Assembly: GCF_016908195.1 (NCBI RefSeq) | Contig: NZ_JAFBDK010000020.1 | Location: 1-57,263, forward strand | Source of the DNA: Jeotgalibacillus terrae | GTDB lineage: Bacteria; Bacillota; Bacilli; Bacillales; Jeotgalibacillaceae | DNA length: 57,263 nt | Reading direction: 5' to 3' | Part shown: piece by piece, positions 21,039-29,423 of the stretch | Position numbering within the stretch: the first letter of the stretch is position 1 | Layout: each line of letters begins with the position of its first letter | The notes under the pieces: model-generated | Database searches by the model: none | What the model saw: the letters and a program-made list of their open reading frames with translations, nothing else | What the model was told of the DNA's origin: nothing | Translations under genes and position numbers: made by a program

Positions 21039-21755
21039 ATGACAGAACAGCAGTTTTTTGAACAGCTAAAAGCAAATGGTATTACGTTAAGTGAAGAACA
21101 GCTTCAGCAGTTCAGGCAGTATCATGAAATTCTCGTTGAATGGAATGAAAAAATGAACCTGACTGCGATCACTGACCGTGAAGAAGTATATTTAAAGCAT
21201 TTTTATGACTCGATCACAGCTGCTTTTTATGTTGATTTTACAAAGCCGCTCAGTATATGTGATGTGGGAGCGGGAGCAGGTTTTCCGAGTATTCCGATTA
21301 AAATCTGCTTCCCGCACTTGAAAGTCTCAATTGTGGATTCATTAAATAAACGGATTACGTTTTTACATCATTTAGCAGATGAGCTGAAGCTGACTGATGT
21401 ACACTTTTATCATGACCGCGCTGAGACTTTCGGCCAAAACGCTGCACACCGTGAACAGTATGACCTGGTGACTGCCCGAGCTGTTGCCAGACTTTCTGTG
21501 CTGTCAGAGCTTTGTCTGCCGCTTGTTAAAACCGGCGGACACTTTGTAGCGATGAAGGGTGCAGGCGCTGCTGATGAACTTGAGCAGGGTGAAAAAGCAC
21601 TGAAGCTTCTCGGAGGCAAAAAGTCAGCCGAACATGCTTTTACGCTTCCTGAAGAAGAAAGCGAACGATCGGTTATTGTAGTGGAAAAAACAAAATCTAC
21701 ACCTAAGAAGTATCCAAGAAAGCCGGGAACACCGAACAAATCTCCGCTTTCATAA
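21039..21755 (+). CDS. rsmG: 16S rRNA m7G527 methyltransferase RsmG
   Basis: This 238-residue Rossmann-fold methyltransferase uses SAM to methylate G527 of 16S rRNA. The SAM motif [16 protein letters not shown] (about 72) and the downstream [11 protein letters not shown] are clear. The ATG at 21039 has AAAGGAG 6 bases upstream; the longer frame from 21015 overlaps the mnmG stop and has no binding site. It is co-transcribed with mnmG, as in Bacillus. Loss of rsmG is known to give low-level streptomycin resistance in other bacteria. Confidence 0.96.
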   Translation: MTEQQFFEQLKANGITLSEEQLQQFRQYHEILVEWNEKMNLTAITDREEVYLKHFYDSITAAFYVDFTKPLSICDVGAGAGFPSIPIKICFPHLKVSIVDSLNKRITFLHHLADELKLTDVHFYHDRAETFGQNAAHREQYDLVTARAVARLSVLSELCLPLVKTGGHFVAMKGAGAADELEQGEKALKLLGGKKSAEHAFTLPEEESERSVIVVEKTKSTPKKYPRKPGTPNKSPLS

Positions 21756-21791
21756 TGGCGTTTAGTTTTTCACAAAGGGTGGTGTGTCTTG

Positions 21792-22658
21792 ATGAAGACT
21801 CCGTTTTCACGGATCTTTGGCCTTGGTGATAAGGACGAGCCTGTTTCGCCTGAAACCACGGAAGAAAAAGAAGTAAACCAAGAAGAAGTTAAACAAATTG
21901 ATATTCATCAGATCAAACCGAACCGTTTTCAGCCGAGAACGATTTTTGATGATGAAAAAATAGATGAGCTGGCAAGAACCATTCATACACACGGCATTAT
22001 TCAGCCAATCGTGGTACGCGAAAGCGGAGACGGTTTCTATGAGATCATTGCCGGTGAACGCAGATGGCGCGCGATGAAGTCACTTGAATGGAAAACTGCT
22101 CCCGCTATCGTGAAGAATATGAGTGATACTGAAACAGCATCTGTTGCTTTAATTGAAAACCTTCAGCGTGAAGAACTTTCTCCCGTGGAAGAAGCAATGG
22201 CTTACCAAAAGCTCCTGGATCTTCATGAATTGACACAGGAAGCCCTGGCTCAGCGCCTTGGAAAAGGTCAGTCGACAGTCGCAAACAAGCTGCGTCTTTT
22301 AAAGCTGCCTGAATTTGTGCAGGAAAGCATTATTTCAAAACAGATCACTGAACGCCATGCACGTGCACTGATTCCGCTTAAAAATGCTGAGCTGCAAAAC
22401 AAACTCGCAGCAGACATCATCGAACTGCAGCTGAACGTCAAACAAACCGAGCAGCGCGTGCAAAAGATGCTTGAGTTAACTGAGACAAAACCGAAGCCGA
22501 AACGAAAAGCATTCAATAAAGACATGCGGATTGCCGTTAACACAATCCGTCAGTCACTGAATATGATCTCTGATTCCGGGATGAAGCTTGATTCAAAGGA
22601 AGAAGAGTATGATGATTACTATCAGATTACGATTAAGTTGCCTAAAAAGAAAAAATAG
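21792..22658 (+). CDS. noc: Nucleoid occlusion protein Noc
   Basis: This 288-residue ParB paralogue prevents division over the chromosome. The N-terminal [17 protein letters not shown] is the amphipathic membrane-targeting helix typical of Noc. A ParB-type CTP-binding segment follows ([26 protein letters not shown]), then the helix-turn-helix [20 protein letters not shown] and a C-terminal dimerisation part. The ATG at 21792 is preferred to a TTG at 21789. Noc binding sites are found at 44934 and, less perfectly, at 23197. Confidence 0.95.
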   Translation: MKTPFSRIFGLGDKDEPVSPETTEEKEVNQEEVKQIDIHQIKPNRFQPRTIFDDEKIDELARTIHTHGIIQPIVVRESGDGFYEIIAGERRWRAMKSLEWKTAPAIVKNMSDTETASVALIENLQREELSPVEEAMAYQKLLDLHELTQEALAQRLGKGQSTVANKLRLLKLPEFVQESIISKQITERHARALIPLKNAELQNKLAADIIELQLNVKQTEQRVQKMLELTETKPKPKRKAFNKDMRIAVNTIRQSLNMISDSGMKLDSKEEEYDDYYQITIKLPKKKK

Positions 22659-22666
22659 ATTGAGAG

Positions 22667-22694
22667 AAAACCCGCTGATTTTGGCGGGTTTTTA
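22667..22694 (+). terminator. noc terminator
   Basis: Stem AAAACCCGC/GCGGGTTTTT directly after noc, followed by TTTATTTTT. Confidence 0.88.
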
Positions 22695-22712
22695 TTTTTG
22701 GATGGAGGCTTG

Positions 22713-22776
22713 TGGTCGTATCAGCGTCCGCCATGGTTGTGACAGTAGAATTGATGGTCGTATCCGCAGATCTGAT
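22713..22776. repeat. 21-bp periodic array, variant motif
   Basis: TGGTCGTAT at 22713, TGGTTGTGA at 22734 and TGGTCGTAT at 22755 are spaced exactly 21 bp, with unrelated sequence between them. A decayed fourth unit may start at 22776. It lies just after the noc terminator. The motif differs slightly from the TGTTCG of the other arrays, so membership of the same family is tentative. Confidence 0.55.
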
Positions 22777-22893
22777 TGCCCCATCCCATCAGCTTCCTAA
22801 ACACCGGCTCTACTATTTCAACAAATCTCTGTTAAAATAAACATAATATTTTCATAGACCGAAGCATTCACAAAAAGGGGACGGGTGACACGA

Positions 22894-23655
22894 ATGGGGA
22901 GAATGATTGCGATTGCGAATCAAAAAGGCGGCGTGGGTAAAACAACGACGTCTGTTAATGTCAGTGCGTGTCTTGCTTATTTGGGAAAGAAAGTGCTGCT
23001 GGTTGATATGGATCCGCAGGGTAATGCAACGAGCGGCGTTGGCATTAATAAAGGGGACGTGGATGAAAGCATCTATGATGTGCTCATTGAAGACGTACCG
23101 GCGAAAGATGTGATTAGAGGGACATCAGTTGAAAATCTGTATGCCATACCTGCAACAATCTCTCTTGCAGGAGCGGAAATAGAGATTGTTTCGATGGTTT
23201 CCCGGGAAATAAGGTTAAAAAAAGCACTGGAAGAAGTCCAGTCAAAGTTTGATTTCATCATCATTGACTGTCCGCCTTCACTCGGGATGCTGACGATTAA
23301 TGCACTGACTGCGTCCGATGCCTGTATCATTCCGGTACAGTGCGAGTATTATGCGCTCGAGGGCTTGAGCCAGCTGCTCAGTACAGTAAGGCTTGTACAG
23401 AAGCACCTGAACCATCATTTACTTATTGATGGGGTGCTGCTGACGATGCTTGATGCGAGAACGAATCTTGGCATTCAGGTCATCGCTGAAGTGAAGAAAT
23501 ATTTTCAGGACAAAGTGTACCACACGATCATTCCAAGAAATGTAAGGTTAAGCGAAGCGCCGAGTCACGGACTGCCGGTTATTTTATATGATCCGAAGTC
23601 AAAGGGTGCTGAAGTCTATCTTGAATTAGCGAAGGAAGTGATTAGAAATGGCTAA
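22894..23655 (+). CDS. soj: Chromosome partitioning ATPase Soj (ParA)
   Basis: This 253-residue ParA-type ATPase binds DNA as an ATP dimer, acts with Spo0J in origin segregation and controls DnaA in B. subtilis. The deviant Walker A NQKGGVGKTTTSVNVSACL lies near residue 11, with VDMDPQGNATSG and IIDCPPSLGMLT further on. The ATG at 22894 gives the family start MGRMIAIANQKGG and the usual length; a GTG at 22885 is closer to the GGGG binding site but adds three unconserved residues. It overlaps spo0J by 8 bp. Confidence 0.96.
   Translation: MGRMIAIANQKGGVGKTTTSVNVSACLAYLGKKVLLVDMDPQGNATSGVGINKGDVDESIYDVLIEDVPAKDVIRGTSVENLYAIPATISLAGAEIEIVSMVSREIRLKKALEEVQSKFDFIIIDCPPSLGMLTINALTASDACIIPVQCEYYALEGLSQLLSTVRLVQKHLNHHLLIDGVLLTMLDARTNLGIQVIAEVKKYFQDKVYHTIIPRNVRLSEAPSHGLPVILYDPKSKGAEVYLELAKEVIRNG
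23197..23210. promoter_or_regulatory. Near-perfect Noc binding site inside soj
   Basis: GTTTCCCGGGAAAT matches the Noc consensus ATTTCCCGGGAAAT at 13 of 14 positions. It lies within the soj coding sequence. Confidence 0.65.
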
Positions 23656-24490
23656 AGGATTAGGTAAGGGTGTTAATCATATTTTTAAAGATATGTCACC
23701 AATTGAAGATGAGCATGTTCAGCATCTGTCTGTAAAAGATATCAGGCCGAACCCTTATCAGCCGAGAAAAATCTTTGAAGAAACACCGCTTGAAGAGCTC
23801 ACTCAATCCATAAAAGAACACGGGATTCTCCAGCCGGTCATTGTACGTAAAAGTCTGAAGGGCTTTGAAATTGTAGCGGGAGAGCGCAGATTCAGAGCGG
23901 CTCAGGCAGCTGGGCTTGCACATGTGCCGGCAGTTGTCCGCGATCTGACTGAGCGTCAGATGATGGAGCTCTCTGTGCTTGAGAACCTTCAGCGTGAAGA
24001 TCTCACACCGGTTGAAGAAGCCAATGCGTATCAGACGCTGCTTGATAAACTCCAGATTTCACAGGAAGAACTTGCAGAAAAAGTCGGTAAAAGCAGACCG
24101 CATATCGCCAATCATCTGCGTCTGCTTCATTTACCTGAAGGGATTTTGGAAAAGCTGTCATCAAAGAAACTGACGATGGGTCACGGCCGTGCGCTTGCAG
24201 GTGTGAAAAATGCTGAAACAGCCAATCAGCTGGCAGAAAAAACAGTAAGTGAAGGCCTCAATGTCCGGCAGCTGGAGAAACTGATTCAGGATATGAGCCC
24301 TGCGCGCAAAGACAAGCCGAAAAAACAGGCTGATCCTCATTTAAAACATCAGGAAACAGTGTTGAGAGAGCGGTTTGGTACGAGTGTTGCCATTAAGAAA
24401 AACAAAAATAAAGGTAAAATCGAAATTGAATTTATGTCTGAAGAGGACCTCGAACGGATCTTATCGTTACTTGGGGATCACGAAGAGTAA
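23648..24490 (+). CDS. spo0J: Chromosome partitioning protein Spo0J (ParB)
   Basis: This 280-residue CTP-dependent DNA clamp loads at parS and recruits SMC. The N-terminal MAKGLGKGVNHIF is typical of ParB. The CTP-binding motif is GERRFRAAQAAG (about 78-89), followed by ENLQREDLTPVEEANAYQ, the helix-turn-helix SQEELAEKVGKSRPHIANHL and a lysine-rich dimerisation tail. Translation is coupled to soj. A perfect parS lies at 46685-46700 inside walK; I found none inside spo0J itself, where B. subtilis has one. Confidence 0.96.
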   Translation: MAKGLGKGVNHIFKDMSPIEDEHVQHLSVKDIRPNPYQPRKIFEETPLEELTQSIKEHGILQPVIVRKSLKGFEIVAGERRFRAAQAAGLAHVPAVVRDLTERQMMELSVLENLQREDLTPVEEANAYQTLLDKLQISQEELAEKVGKSRPHIANHLRLLHLPEGILEKLSSKKLTMGHGRALAGVKNAETANQLAEKTVSEGLNVRQLEKLIQDMSPARKDKPKKQADPHLKHQETVLRERFGTSVAIKKNKNKGKIEIEFMSEEDLERILSLLGDHEE

Positions 24491-24523
24491 TCTGTAACAC
24501 ATGCAGAAATGAGGGAGTTTGGC

Positions 24524-25255
24524 TTGGTATTGCTGGGGACGCTTGTGAATGGACTGTTGATTATTGTGGGCACGCTGATTGGAAAGCTGCTGCATAGAAT
24601 ACCGGAGAAAATGAAAGCGACTGTCATGTCAGCGATCGGTCTTGCGGTGATTGTACTTGGCCTGCAGATGGGGCTTTCAAGTAATAATTATCTCATTGTC
24701 ATCATCAGTCTCGTGCTTGGTGCAGTCATCGGTGAATGGATGGCGCTTGATGATAAGCTAAATGCGATGGGCAGATGGATTGAGAGAAAGGTTGGGACAA
24801 ACGGCGAGACAAGTATTTCACAAGGTTTTGTCACAGCTACGCTGATCTTTGTGATCGGTGCAATGGGTGTGATCGGCGCGCTTGATTCAGGTCTTCGAGG
24901 TGATCATCAGGTGCTTTTTACGAAATCCATTATTGATGGTTTTGTATCGATTATCTTAACATCAACACTTGGAATCGGCGTATTGTTTTCCGCAGTCCCT
25001 GTCGTTCTTTATCAGGGAGGGATTGCGCTTTTTGCTACGCAGATTGACCGTTTCGTACCCGATGTTTTGATGGATCAGTTTATTGCCGAAATGACGTCAG
25101 CAGGCGGCATTATGATCTTTGCAATCGGATTGAACCTCGTTGGGATTACAAAGATCCGTGTAGCCAACCTGCTGCCCGGGATATTGGTTGTCGGTCTCAT
25201 TGTGACAATTGTTCATTTATATGAATCGTATGGACTGCAGCTAATTTCTTTCTAA
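24524..25255 (+). CDS. DUF554 family membrane protein
   Basis: This 243-residue integral membrane protein has about seven hydrophobic segments and the family opening LLGTLVNGLLIIVGTLIG. It also has GAMGVIGALDSGLRGD and QGGIALFA, both typical of DUF554. TTG at 24524 is favoured because GAGGGAG lies 6 bases upstream and the resulting N-terminus (MVLLGTLVNG) matches the family; an ATG at 24509 would add five residues without a binding site. The function is not known. Its last 59 bp overlap the end of yyaC on the opposite strand. Confidence 0.85.
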   Translation: MVLLGTLVNGLLIIVGTLIGKLLHRIPEKMKATVMSAIGLAVIVLGLQMGLSSNNYLIVIISLVLGAVIGEWMALDDKLNAMGRWIERKVGTNGETSISQGFVTATLIFVIGAMGVIGALDSGLRGDHQVLFTKSIIDGFVSIILTSTLGIGVLFSAVPVVLYQGGIALFATQIDRFVPDVLMDQFIAEMTSAGGIMIFAIGLNLVGITKIRVANLLPGILVVGLIVTIVHLYESYGLQLISF

Positions 25256-25811
25256 AAAGAATGTTGGAATAGTGAATGGCATCTGTAATGCGTGAAGCCA
25301 TCTCATTCACGAGATACAGCCTCGTATTCTGAAGCATCGCATGCTCCATGAATCCACCGGCGTTGACGATACCGGTAATATGCATATCACCGATCGGCGG
25401 CAGCTGCTTCTGAACGCCTGCCCCCGGGAAAATCGGTCCTTCCCCGACTTCGATATAGCCGATGTTGCGGTACTGGCCGAGGCATGCATCAATGGCTACA
25501 ACAAATGCATCCTGATAGTCTGCACTGATCTTTTCAGCAGTTTCTTCGAGGTTAAGAGCATGGACAGGATCCTTTAAGGTTCCGTGCAGCTCGAAAAATG
25601 GCAGTTTTCTCTTTTCAAGAAGTGACCCTGTCAGCGGACCGAGTGAATCCCCTGTAGAGCGGTCAGTTCCTATACATACATAGACAATCGGACGATCAAC
25701 AGGATATTTTGAAGCAAGTGTTCTTGCCAGTCTGTGTGGTGTCATATGGTCCTCTAAATGACTGCGGCAGCTTGTCTGTGTAAATTGACTTGGGGGGATC
25801 GCTTCGTTCAT
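25197..25811 (-). CDS. yyaC: YyaC, Gpr-like sporulation protein
   Basis: This 204-residue protein of the YyaC family is related to the germination protease Gpr. Conserved stretches include YVCIGTDRSTGDSLGPL, VVAIDACLG and GVQKQLPPIGDMHITGIV. In B. subtilis yyaC is a forespore gene in this same neighbourhood. The ATG at 25811 has GAGGAG upstream. A possible forespore-sigma promoter (GAATA with TATACT 16-17 bp downstream, about 25838-25867 on the minus strand) is weak. It is convergent with the DUF554 gene. Its presence supports a spore-forming ancestry. Confidence 0.88.
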   Translation of the reverse strand: MNEAIPPSQFTQTSCRSHLEDHMTPHRLARTLASKYPVDRPIVYVCIGTDRSTGDSLGPLTGSLLEKRKLPFFELHGTLKDPVHALNLEETAEKISADYQDAFVVAIDACLGQYRNIGYIEVGEGPIFPGAGVQKQLPPIGDMHITGIVNAGGFMEHAMLQNTRLYLVNEMASRITDAIHYSNILFRKKLAAVHTIHINEQLSQ

Positions 25812-25882
25812 TATGCCAGCTCCTCTCACTTCTACAGTATAGGCTGTTCTTTATTTTTTATTCTGTTTATTCATTATATAAT

Positions 25883-25912
25883 ACATTTTGTTCTTTTTAA
25901 AGAACAAAATGT
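25883..25912. terminator. Perfect 14-bp inverted repeat (terminator or operator)
   Basis: ACATTTTGTTCTTT and its exact inverse are separated by TT and followed by TTTTTCTT on the plus strand. It lies between the divergent yyaC and mscS genes, where no gene needs a plus-strand terminator, so an operator role is also possible. The rest of 25812-26164 holds a family A1 repeat and nothing else I recognise. Confidence 0.5.
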
Positions 25913-25989
25913 TTTTTCTTCTTATAAGTTGGAGAAAAAATCGAACGCTGATAAAATAAAGGTTAGTTGAAAGTGATTTTTTAATGAAT

Positions 25990-26140
25990 AGCTCTGTTAA
26001 AGTCCAGTGTTGTTTTAGCACAGCTGGTGATTGTAGCGGAAGGGGGGCGACTCCAGCAGGAGAAGCACGAGGAGGCTCACCGCACGCCCTGCGGAAAGCG
26101 TTCCCCTGGAGCGGAAATCAACAGCCACCTTAACGTAGCC
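25990..26140. repeat. Intergenic repeat, family A1, full copy
   Basis: The longest A1 copy, with TTGTTTTAGCACAGCTGG at one end, CACGAGGAGGCTCACCGC in the middle and GGAAAGCGTTCCCCTGGAGC at the other. Shorter or diverged copies lie at 3340-3428 and 11104-11200. It is not coding. Confidence 0.8.
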
Positions 26141-26164
26141 TAATGAAAAATAGGAAGTGATCTT

Positions 26165-27118
26165 TTGAAATATGCAGCACCTGATACAGAAGAAACACCG
26201 ATTGAAGAGGCTGTTGATATCGGCGCCATGGCTGAAGCCTGGAATTCAATCGTTGCTTACTTAACAGACGAAGCGCGATGGATTGAAATGGGTATTATCA
26301 TGCTCAGAATCATTCTGATCATTGTCGTTGCGGGCATTGTCGTGCGGATCGTCAAAAAACTGATCGAAAATGTATTCAAAGTCCGTGCGCGCGGACCGGT
26401 GCAGGTATCCGCAAGACGTGAAAATACACTGTTAAAACTCCTGCAGAATGTCGTATCCTACGTTGTGTATTTCGTAGCAATTCTTGCCGTGCTTTCCGCT
26501 TTTGAAATTGATGTGCGCGGTCTGATTGCCGGAGCCGGGGTTGTGGGCCTTGCGATCGGCTTTGGTGCACAGAACCTTGTCCGGGACGTCATTACCGGAT
26601 TCTTTATTATTTTTGAAGACCAGTTCTCTGTAGGCGATTATGTGAGAATCGGTCAGGCGGAAGGTCATGTGGAAGAGATCGGCCTCCGGACAACAAAAGT
26701 AAAGAGCTGGACTGGAGAGCTTCACATTTTCCCAAACGGAAACATTACTGAAGTAACAAACTTTTCTATTCATAACAGTGTAGCTGTCGTGGATATCAGT
26801 ATTGCCTATGAAGAAGACGTCTCAGCAGCTGAACAGGCGATCCGTGAATTCTGTGACGGCCTTGAAGGGAAATATCCGGAGATCGTCATGAAACCTGAAC
26901 TGCTCGGCGTTCAGACACTTGGTGCTTCTGAAGTCGTGATGCGTGTTATTGCAGAAACACAGCCGATGAAACACTGGTATATCGGGCGTGAATTAAAACG
27001 CGAGATTAAACATTACCTGGATGCACGCGGCATTGAAATTCCATTCCCGCGTATGGTGATGTATTCAAGAGAAGAAACTGGAAAAATGCCACCGAAAATC
27101 GAGGAAGCAGATCAATAA
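26165..27118 (+). CDS. Small-conductance mechanosensitive channel, MscS family
   Basis: This 317-residue channel opens under membrane tension to release solutes during osmotic downshock. It has about three membrane helices; the third carries the pore pattern GLIAGAGVVGLAIGFGAQNLVRDVITGFFII. The beta-domain motif EDQFSVGDYVRIGQAEGHVEEIGLRTTKV and a C-terminal alpha/beta domain follow. The start codon is TTG with AGGAAGTGA upstream; the next in-frame ATG (26228) lacks a binding site. yyzM follows at 14 bp and is probably co-transcribed. Confidence 0.92.
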   Translation: MKYAAPDTEETPIEEAVDIGAMAEAWNSIVAYLTDEARWIEMGIIMLRIILIIVVAGIVVRIVKKLIENVFKVRARGPVQVSARRENTLLKLLQNVVSYVVYFVAILAVLSAFEIDVRGLIAGAGVVGLAIGFGAQNLVRDVITGFFIIFEDQFSVGDYVRIGQAEGHVEEIGLRTTKVKSWTGELHIFPNGNITEVTNFSIHNSVAVVDISIAYEEDVSAAEQAIREFCDGLEGKYPEIVMKPELLGVQTLGASEVVMRVIAETQPMKHWYIGRELKREIKHYLDARGIEIPFPRMVMYSREETGKMPPKIEEADQ

Positions 27119-27132
27119 TAGGAGGGTGTGTC

Positions 27133-27330
27133 ATGGAAGAAAAAGAGTTTGGACTGAATGATGTTGTGGAAATGAAAAAACCTCACCCTTGCGGCGTCAA
27201 CCGGTGGAAAATCATCCGTATGGGGATGGATATCCGGATAAAATGTGAAGGCTGTTCACACAGCGTCATGATCCCGCGCCGGGAATTTTCACGTAAAATG
27301 AAGAAAGTGCTTGAGAAGCACGGAGAATAA
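27133..27330 (+). CDS. yyzM: DUF951 family small protein YyzM
   Basis: This 65-residue protein has MKKPHPCG followed by RMGMDIRIKCEGCSHSVMIPR, the DUF951 pattern with a C...CxxC arrangement that could bind zinc. It is found next to ychF in many Firmicutes, also as yyzM in B. subtilis. AGGAGGGTG precedes the ATG. Its function is unknown. Confidence 0.88.
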   Translation: MEEKEFGLNDVVEMKKPHPCGVNRWKIIRMGMDIRIKCEGCSHSVMIPRREFSRKMKKVLEKHGE

Positions 27331-27342
27331 ACAGCGAGCTGA

Positions 27343-27379
27343 CCGTATGGAATCTTATTTGATTTCATACGGTTTTTTT
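27343..27379 (+). terminator. mscS-yyzM terminator
   Basis: Stem CCGTATGGAATC/GATTTCATACGG with a T-run, after yyzM. Confidence 0.88.
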
Positions 27380-27418
27380 GAGGGAGCGTGTGAGTGGGGA
27401 CGGACAGCGCCAGTCCTC

Positions 27419-27447
27419 TTGTATTTAACACGGGAACTCTATATAAT
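27419..27447 (+). promoter_or_regulatory. Candidate ychF promoter
   Basis: TTGTAT (27419-27424) and a perfect TATAAT (27442-27447), spaced 17 bp, about 70 bp upstream of ychF. Confidence 0.6.
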
Positions 27448-27515
27448 TGTGTGAGGTTTGAATATGACACGTCACATGAATATGTTTTCAATAGAAGATT
27501 CAAGGAGTGAACGAC

Positions 27516-28616
27516 ATGGCTTTAACAGCTGGAATTGTGGGCTTACCTAACGTTGGGAAGTCTACTTTATTTAATGCAATTACAAAAGCAGGTGCTGAAT
27601 CTGCAAACTATCCGTTCTGTACAATCGATCCGAACGTCGGAATTGTAGAAGTACCGGACCCGCGTCTAACAAAGCTGACAGAGCTTGTTGAACCGAAAAA
27701 AACTGTGCCGACTGCTTTTGAATTCACTGATATTGCAGGAATTGTAAAAGGTGCAAGTAAAGGTGAAGGACTGGGTAACAAATTCCTTTCACATATCCGT
27801 GAAGTAGATGCAATCGTACAGGTTGTCCGCTGCTTTGCAGATGACAATATCACACACGTTTCAGGAAAAGTGGATCCGATTGATGATATCGAAGTCATCA
27901 ACCTTGAGCTGATCTTAGCTGACCTTGAAGCTGTAGACAAGCGCATCGCCCGCGTTGCGAAAATGGCGAAGCAGAAAGATAAAGATGCTGTCATTGAAAT
28001 GACAGTACTTGAAAAAATTAAAGAAGCGCTTGAGAATAACCAGGCAGCAAGAACAGTTGAATTAAATGAAGAACAGGCGAAGCTTGCAAAAGGAATGCAC
28101 CTGCTGACAAGCAAGCCGATGCTTTACGCTGCAAACGTGGGTGAAGACGAAATTGCTGATCCTTCAGATAACGAATACGTACAGCGCGTGCGTGAATTCG
28201 CTAAAGAAGATAATGCAGAAGTGATCGTTGTCTGTGCGAAAATCGAAGAGGAAATTGCAGAGCTTGATGAAGATGAAAAAGCGATGTTCCTTTCAGAGCT
28301 TGGCATTGAAGAGTCAGGACTTGATCAGCTGATCCGCGCAACATACGACCTGCTTGGTCTTGCAACTTACTTTACAGCTGGTGTTCAGGAAGTCCGTGCA
28401 TGGACATTCCGTCACGGTATGAAAGCACCTCAGTGTGCCGGCGTCATCCATACAGATTTCGAACGCGGCTTCATCCGCGCAGAAACGGTTTCGTATGATG
28501 ACCTGATCAATTCAGGCGGTATGGCTCCTGCAAAAGAAGCTGGAAAAGTACGTCTTGAAGGTAAAGAATATATTGTGAAAGACGGAGATGTGATTCACTT
28601 CCGTTTTAACGTATAA
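27516..28616 (+). CDS. ychF: Redox-regulated ATPase YchF
   Basis: This 366-residue Obg-related P-loop protein binds ATP rather than GTP and associates with ribosomes. P-loop [14 protein letters not shown] (about 8-21), [20 protein letters not shown] and a C-terminal TGS domain ([20 protein letters not shown]) are visible. The usual NKxD is absent, as expected for YchF. The ATG at 27516 follows CAAGGAGTGA; a GTG at 27507 overlaps that site and is rejected. Confidence 0.96.
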   Translation: MALTAGIVGLPNVGKSTLFNAITKAGAESANYPFCTIDPNVGIVEVPDPRLTKLTELVEPKKTVPTAFEFTDIAGIVKGASKGEGLGNKFLSHIREVDAIVQVVRCFADDNITHVSGKVDPIDDIEVINLELILADLEAVDKRIARVAKMAKQKDKDAVIEMTVLEKIKEALENNQAARTVELNEEQAKLAKGMHLLTSKPMLYAANVGEDEIADPSDNEYVQRVREFAKEDNAEVIVVCAKIEEEIAELDEDEKAMFLSELGIEESGLDQLIRATYDLLGLATYFTAGVQEVRAWTFRHGMKAPQCAGVIHTDFERGFIRAETVSYDDLINSGGMAPAKEAGKVRLEGKEYIVKDGDVIHFRFNV

Positions 28617-28624
28617 AATGTTTG

Positions 28625-28654
28625 CCCCCGGGAGAGATTCCGGGGGTTTTGTTT
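28625..28654 (+). terminator. ychF terminator
   Basis: Stem CCCCCGG/CCGGGGG followed by TTTTGTTTTG, directly after ychF. Confidence 0.9.
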
Positions 28655-28704
28655 TGAAGTGAAATGCTGCACTCACCGGGGTAGGTCAAATGGCACTAAA
28701 GAGC

Positions 28705-28850
28705 GAAGATAGATGGTTATATGTCGAACATGCCAGTATGTGTGTTGAACATGAACCACCAGACGTTGAACCGGGACGACTGAAAGCCGAACAACAACTG
28801 TTTTCCGTCGAACCACCCGCCACCCCTTCGAAAAAACGCCCTGCCATCCA
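28705..28850 (-). repeat. 21-bp periodic array, inverted orientation, seven units
   Basis: GAA(C) occurs at 28705, 28726, 28747, 28768, 28789 and 28810, exactly 21 bp apart, with a seventh at 28830. On the minus strand the motif is TGTTCG, TGTTCA or GGTTCG, as in the arrays at 50638 and 52156. Spacers between motifs are dissimilar. The array begins about 50 bp after the ychF terminator. A 100-residue open frame crosses it but has no binding site and reflects the 7-codon period. Confidence 0.85.
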
Positions 28851-28947
28851 ACTGGACATCCCGTCCCCAATCCGTTACAATAAAATAAGAACAAATGTTC
28901 TGTTTCTGTTTGGGGGAGAACAGAATCTCAAAATCTTACTGTCACCC

Positions 28948-28976
28948 TTGTCCTATAGATGGCACTGTGCTATAAT
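28948..28976 (+). promoter_or_regulatory. rpsF operon promoter
   Basis: TTGTCC (28948-28953) and TATAAT (28971-28976) with 17 bp spacing, upstream of the rpsF leader. Confidence 0.8.
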
Positions 28977-29008
28977 ATATCCTTGTGAGTAATATAATTT
29001 GTTTATTA

Positions 29009-29052
29009 CTCCTTGTCTCCTGACAACAGGAGGCCGCATAGACCATAAGGAG
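29009..29052 (+). promoter_or_regulatory. Candidate bS6:bS18 autoregulatory leader RNA
   Basis: An outer stem CTCCTT (29009-29014) with AAGGAG (29047-29052) encloses an inner hairpin CTCCTG/CAGGAG (29017-29032). Unpaired GCCGC follows on the 3' side. The outer stem contains the rpsF ribosome binding site. This fits the known leader motif in which the S6:S18 complex binds a CCG-containing internal loop and represses translation of rpsF-ssb-rpsR. Confidence 0.7.
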
Positions 29053-29062
29053 GTGAAAACCG

Positions 29063-29353
29063 ATGAGAAAGTACGAAATCATGTACATTGTCCGTCCAGA
29101 TGTTGATGAGGAGCAGAAAAAAGCTGTCACTACACGCTTTGAAGAAATCCTTACTTCAAACGGAGCGGAGATCATCGAGTCAAAAGAGTGGGGTAAGCGT
29201 CGTTTCGCTTATGAAATTAACGAGATTCGCGAAGGATTCTATCAGATCGTTAAGTTGAACTCAGGTTCTGAGGCTATCAACGAATTCGACCGTCTGGCTA
29301 AAATCAGCGATGATATCGTTCGCCACATGACGATTCGCGAAGAAGAAAACTAA
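29063..29353 (+). CDS. rpsF: Ribosomal protein bS6
   Basis: This 96-residue small-subunit protein pairs with bS18 on the ribosome platform. It opens [20 protein letters not shown] and contains the conserved [20 protein letters not shown] precedes the ATG. It is the first gene of the conserved rpsF-ssb-rpsR operon. Confidence 0.98.
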   Translation: MRKYEIMYIVRPDVDEEQKKAVTTRFEEILTSNGAEIIESKEWGKRRFAYEINEIREGFYQIVKLNSGSEAINEFDRLAKISDDIVRHMTIREEEN

Positions 29354-29423
29354 TCTCTAAATATAAGCTTTATGTAATGGCTGGCATCTGCCGGCCTGCG
29401 CAAACACAAAGGAGTTGGTTCTG

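Noticed and set aside
25418-25434. CCCCCGGGAAAAT in yyaC as a Noc site
   Set aside because: The left half of the palindrome is wrong at several positions.
28690-28992. 100-residue frame with repeated VEH/VEP residues
   Set aside because: The seven-residue repeat is produced by the 21-bp DNA period; there is no binding site and the frame runs into the rpsF promoter.
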